DNA from: Marasmius tenuissimus
Lineage: Eukaryota > Basidiomycota > Agaricomycetes > Agaricales > Marasmiaceae
Direction of reading: 5' to 3'
Length of the DNA stretch: 64,000 bases
Assembly (NCBI GenBank): GCA_029532415.1
Contig: JAQOTA010000048.1
Coordinates: 298,001 to 362,000 of the forward strand
Of this stretch, positions 63,891 through 64,000 are shown piece by piece. How positions within the stretch are numbered: the first letter of the stretch is position 1; each line of letters opens with the position of its first letter. A program made the position numbers and the translations under genes. The notes under the pieces were generated by a model. That model made no database searches and was not told the DNA's origin. It saw only the letters and a list, made by a program, of their open reading frames with translations.

Positions 63891-64000
63891 AGCCGAGTAA
63901 GTTAGCTTCCTTTTCAAGCCTTCCAATCGAAAAAACTCACCACCATCACCACAGGGGATCGGTACAATACGGCTAGCACAACAACACTAACAATTGTTTC
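63891..64000. other. 3' flank of the secreted-protein gene, window end
   Basis: Contains GTAAG..CACCACAG directly after the stop, possibly a 3'-UTR intron (63899-63953). Confidence 0.35.

Overview
The window looks like nuclear DNA of an agaricomycete (mushroom-type) basidiomycete. The reasons are the many 45-60 nt GT-AG introns, several paralogous copies of the basidiomycete-expanded DUF6533 membrane protein, long F-box proteins with a leucine-rich tail, MYND zinc-finger proteins, and a large KDZ-like DNA transposon. No bacterial operons, rRNA, tRNA or CRISPR arrays were recognised. All gene models are read from sequence alone; splice sites were assigned by comparing paralogues inside the window. 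Layout. 1-8 kb holds a segmental duplication on the minus strand: DUF6533 gene (cut by the window edge), a decayed membrane-protein remnant and an F-box 3' fragment, then a second set with an intact DUF6533 gene (3000-4582), the same remnant and an intact F-box gene (6539-7990). 9.7-12.5 kb carries an intact MYND gene and a broken MYND paralogue. 12.5-15.4 kb and 22.6-25.4 kb are two copies of another duplicated block ending in intact DUF6533 genes. Between them (15.4-22.6 kb) lie mainly repeats, hairpins and decayed pieces. A second broken MYND paralogue is at 25.7-27.0 kb. 27.2-60.7 kb is the most striking part: three tandem copies of an 8-12 kb module. Each has a minus-strand F-box gene, a plus-strand small membrane protein (here called Y) and, further on, a minus-strand homologue of Y (here called X). 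X and Y have the same exon plan (275 nt, 151 nt, short last exon) and the same TM-W-F-x-P-Y-T-x-E-D-L core. All three genes read intact only in module 1; modules 2 and 3 carry nonsense, frameshift or splice-site lesions. Module 2 is invaded by a 3.5-kb transposon with a nearly complete transposase (41256-44765), and module 3 by an 8-bp-TSD hAT-type MITE, another terminal-inverted-repeat element and a block of about 4 kb. The window ends with an intact small secreted cysteine-rich protein gene (63310-63890). How the genes fit together: F-box proteins are normally substrate receptors of SCF ubiquitin ligases, and DUF6533 proteins are multi-pass membrane proteins of unknown function. Co-duplication of one F-box gene with two related single-pass membrane proteins suggests, as inference only, a membrane-linked module under birth-and-death evolution. 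Much of the remaining DNA is transposon- and duplication-derived.
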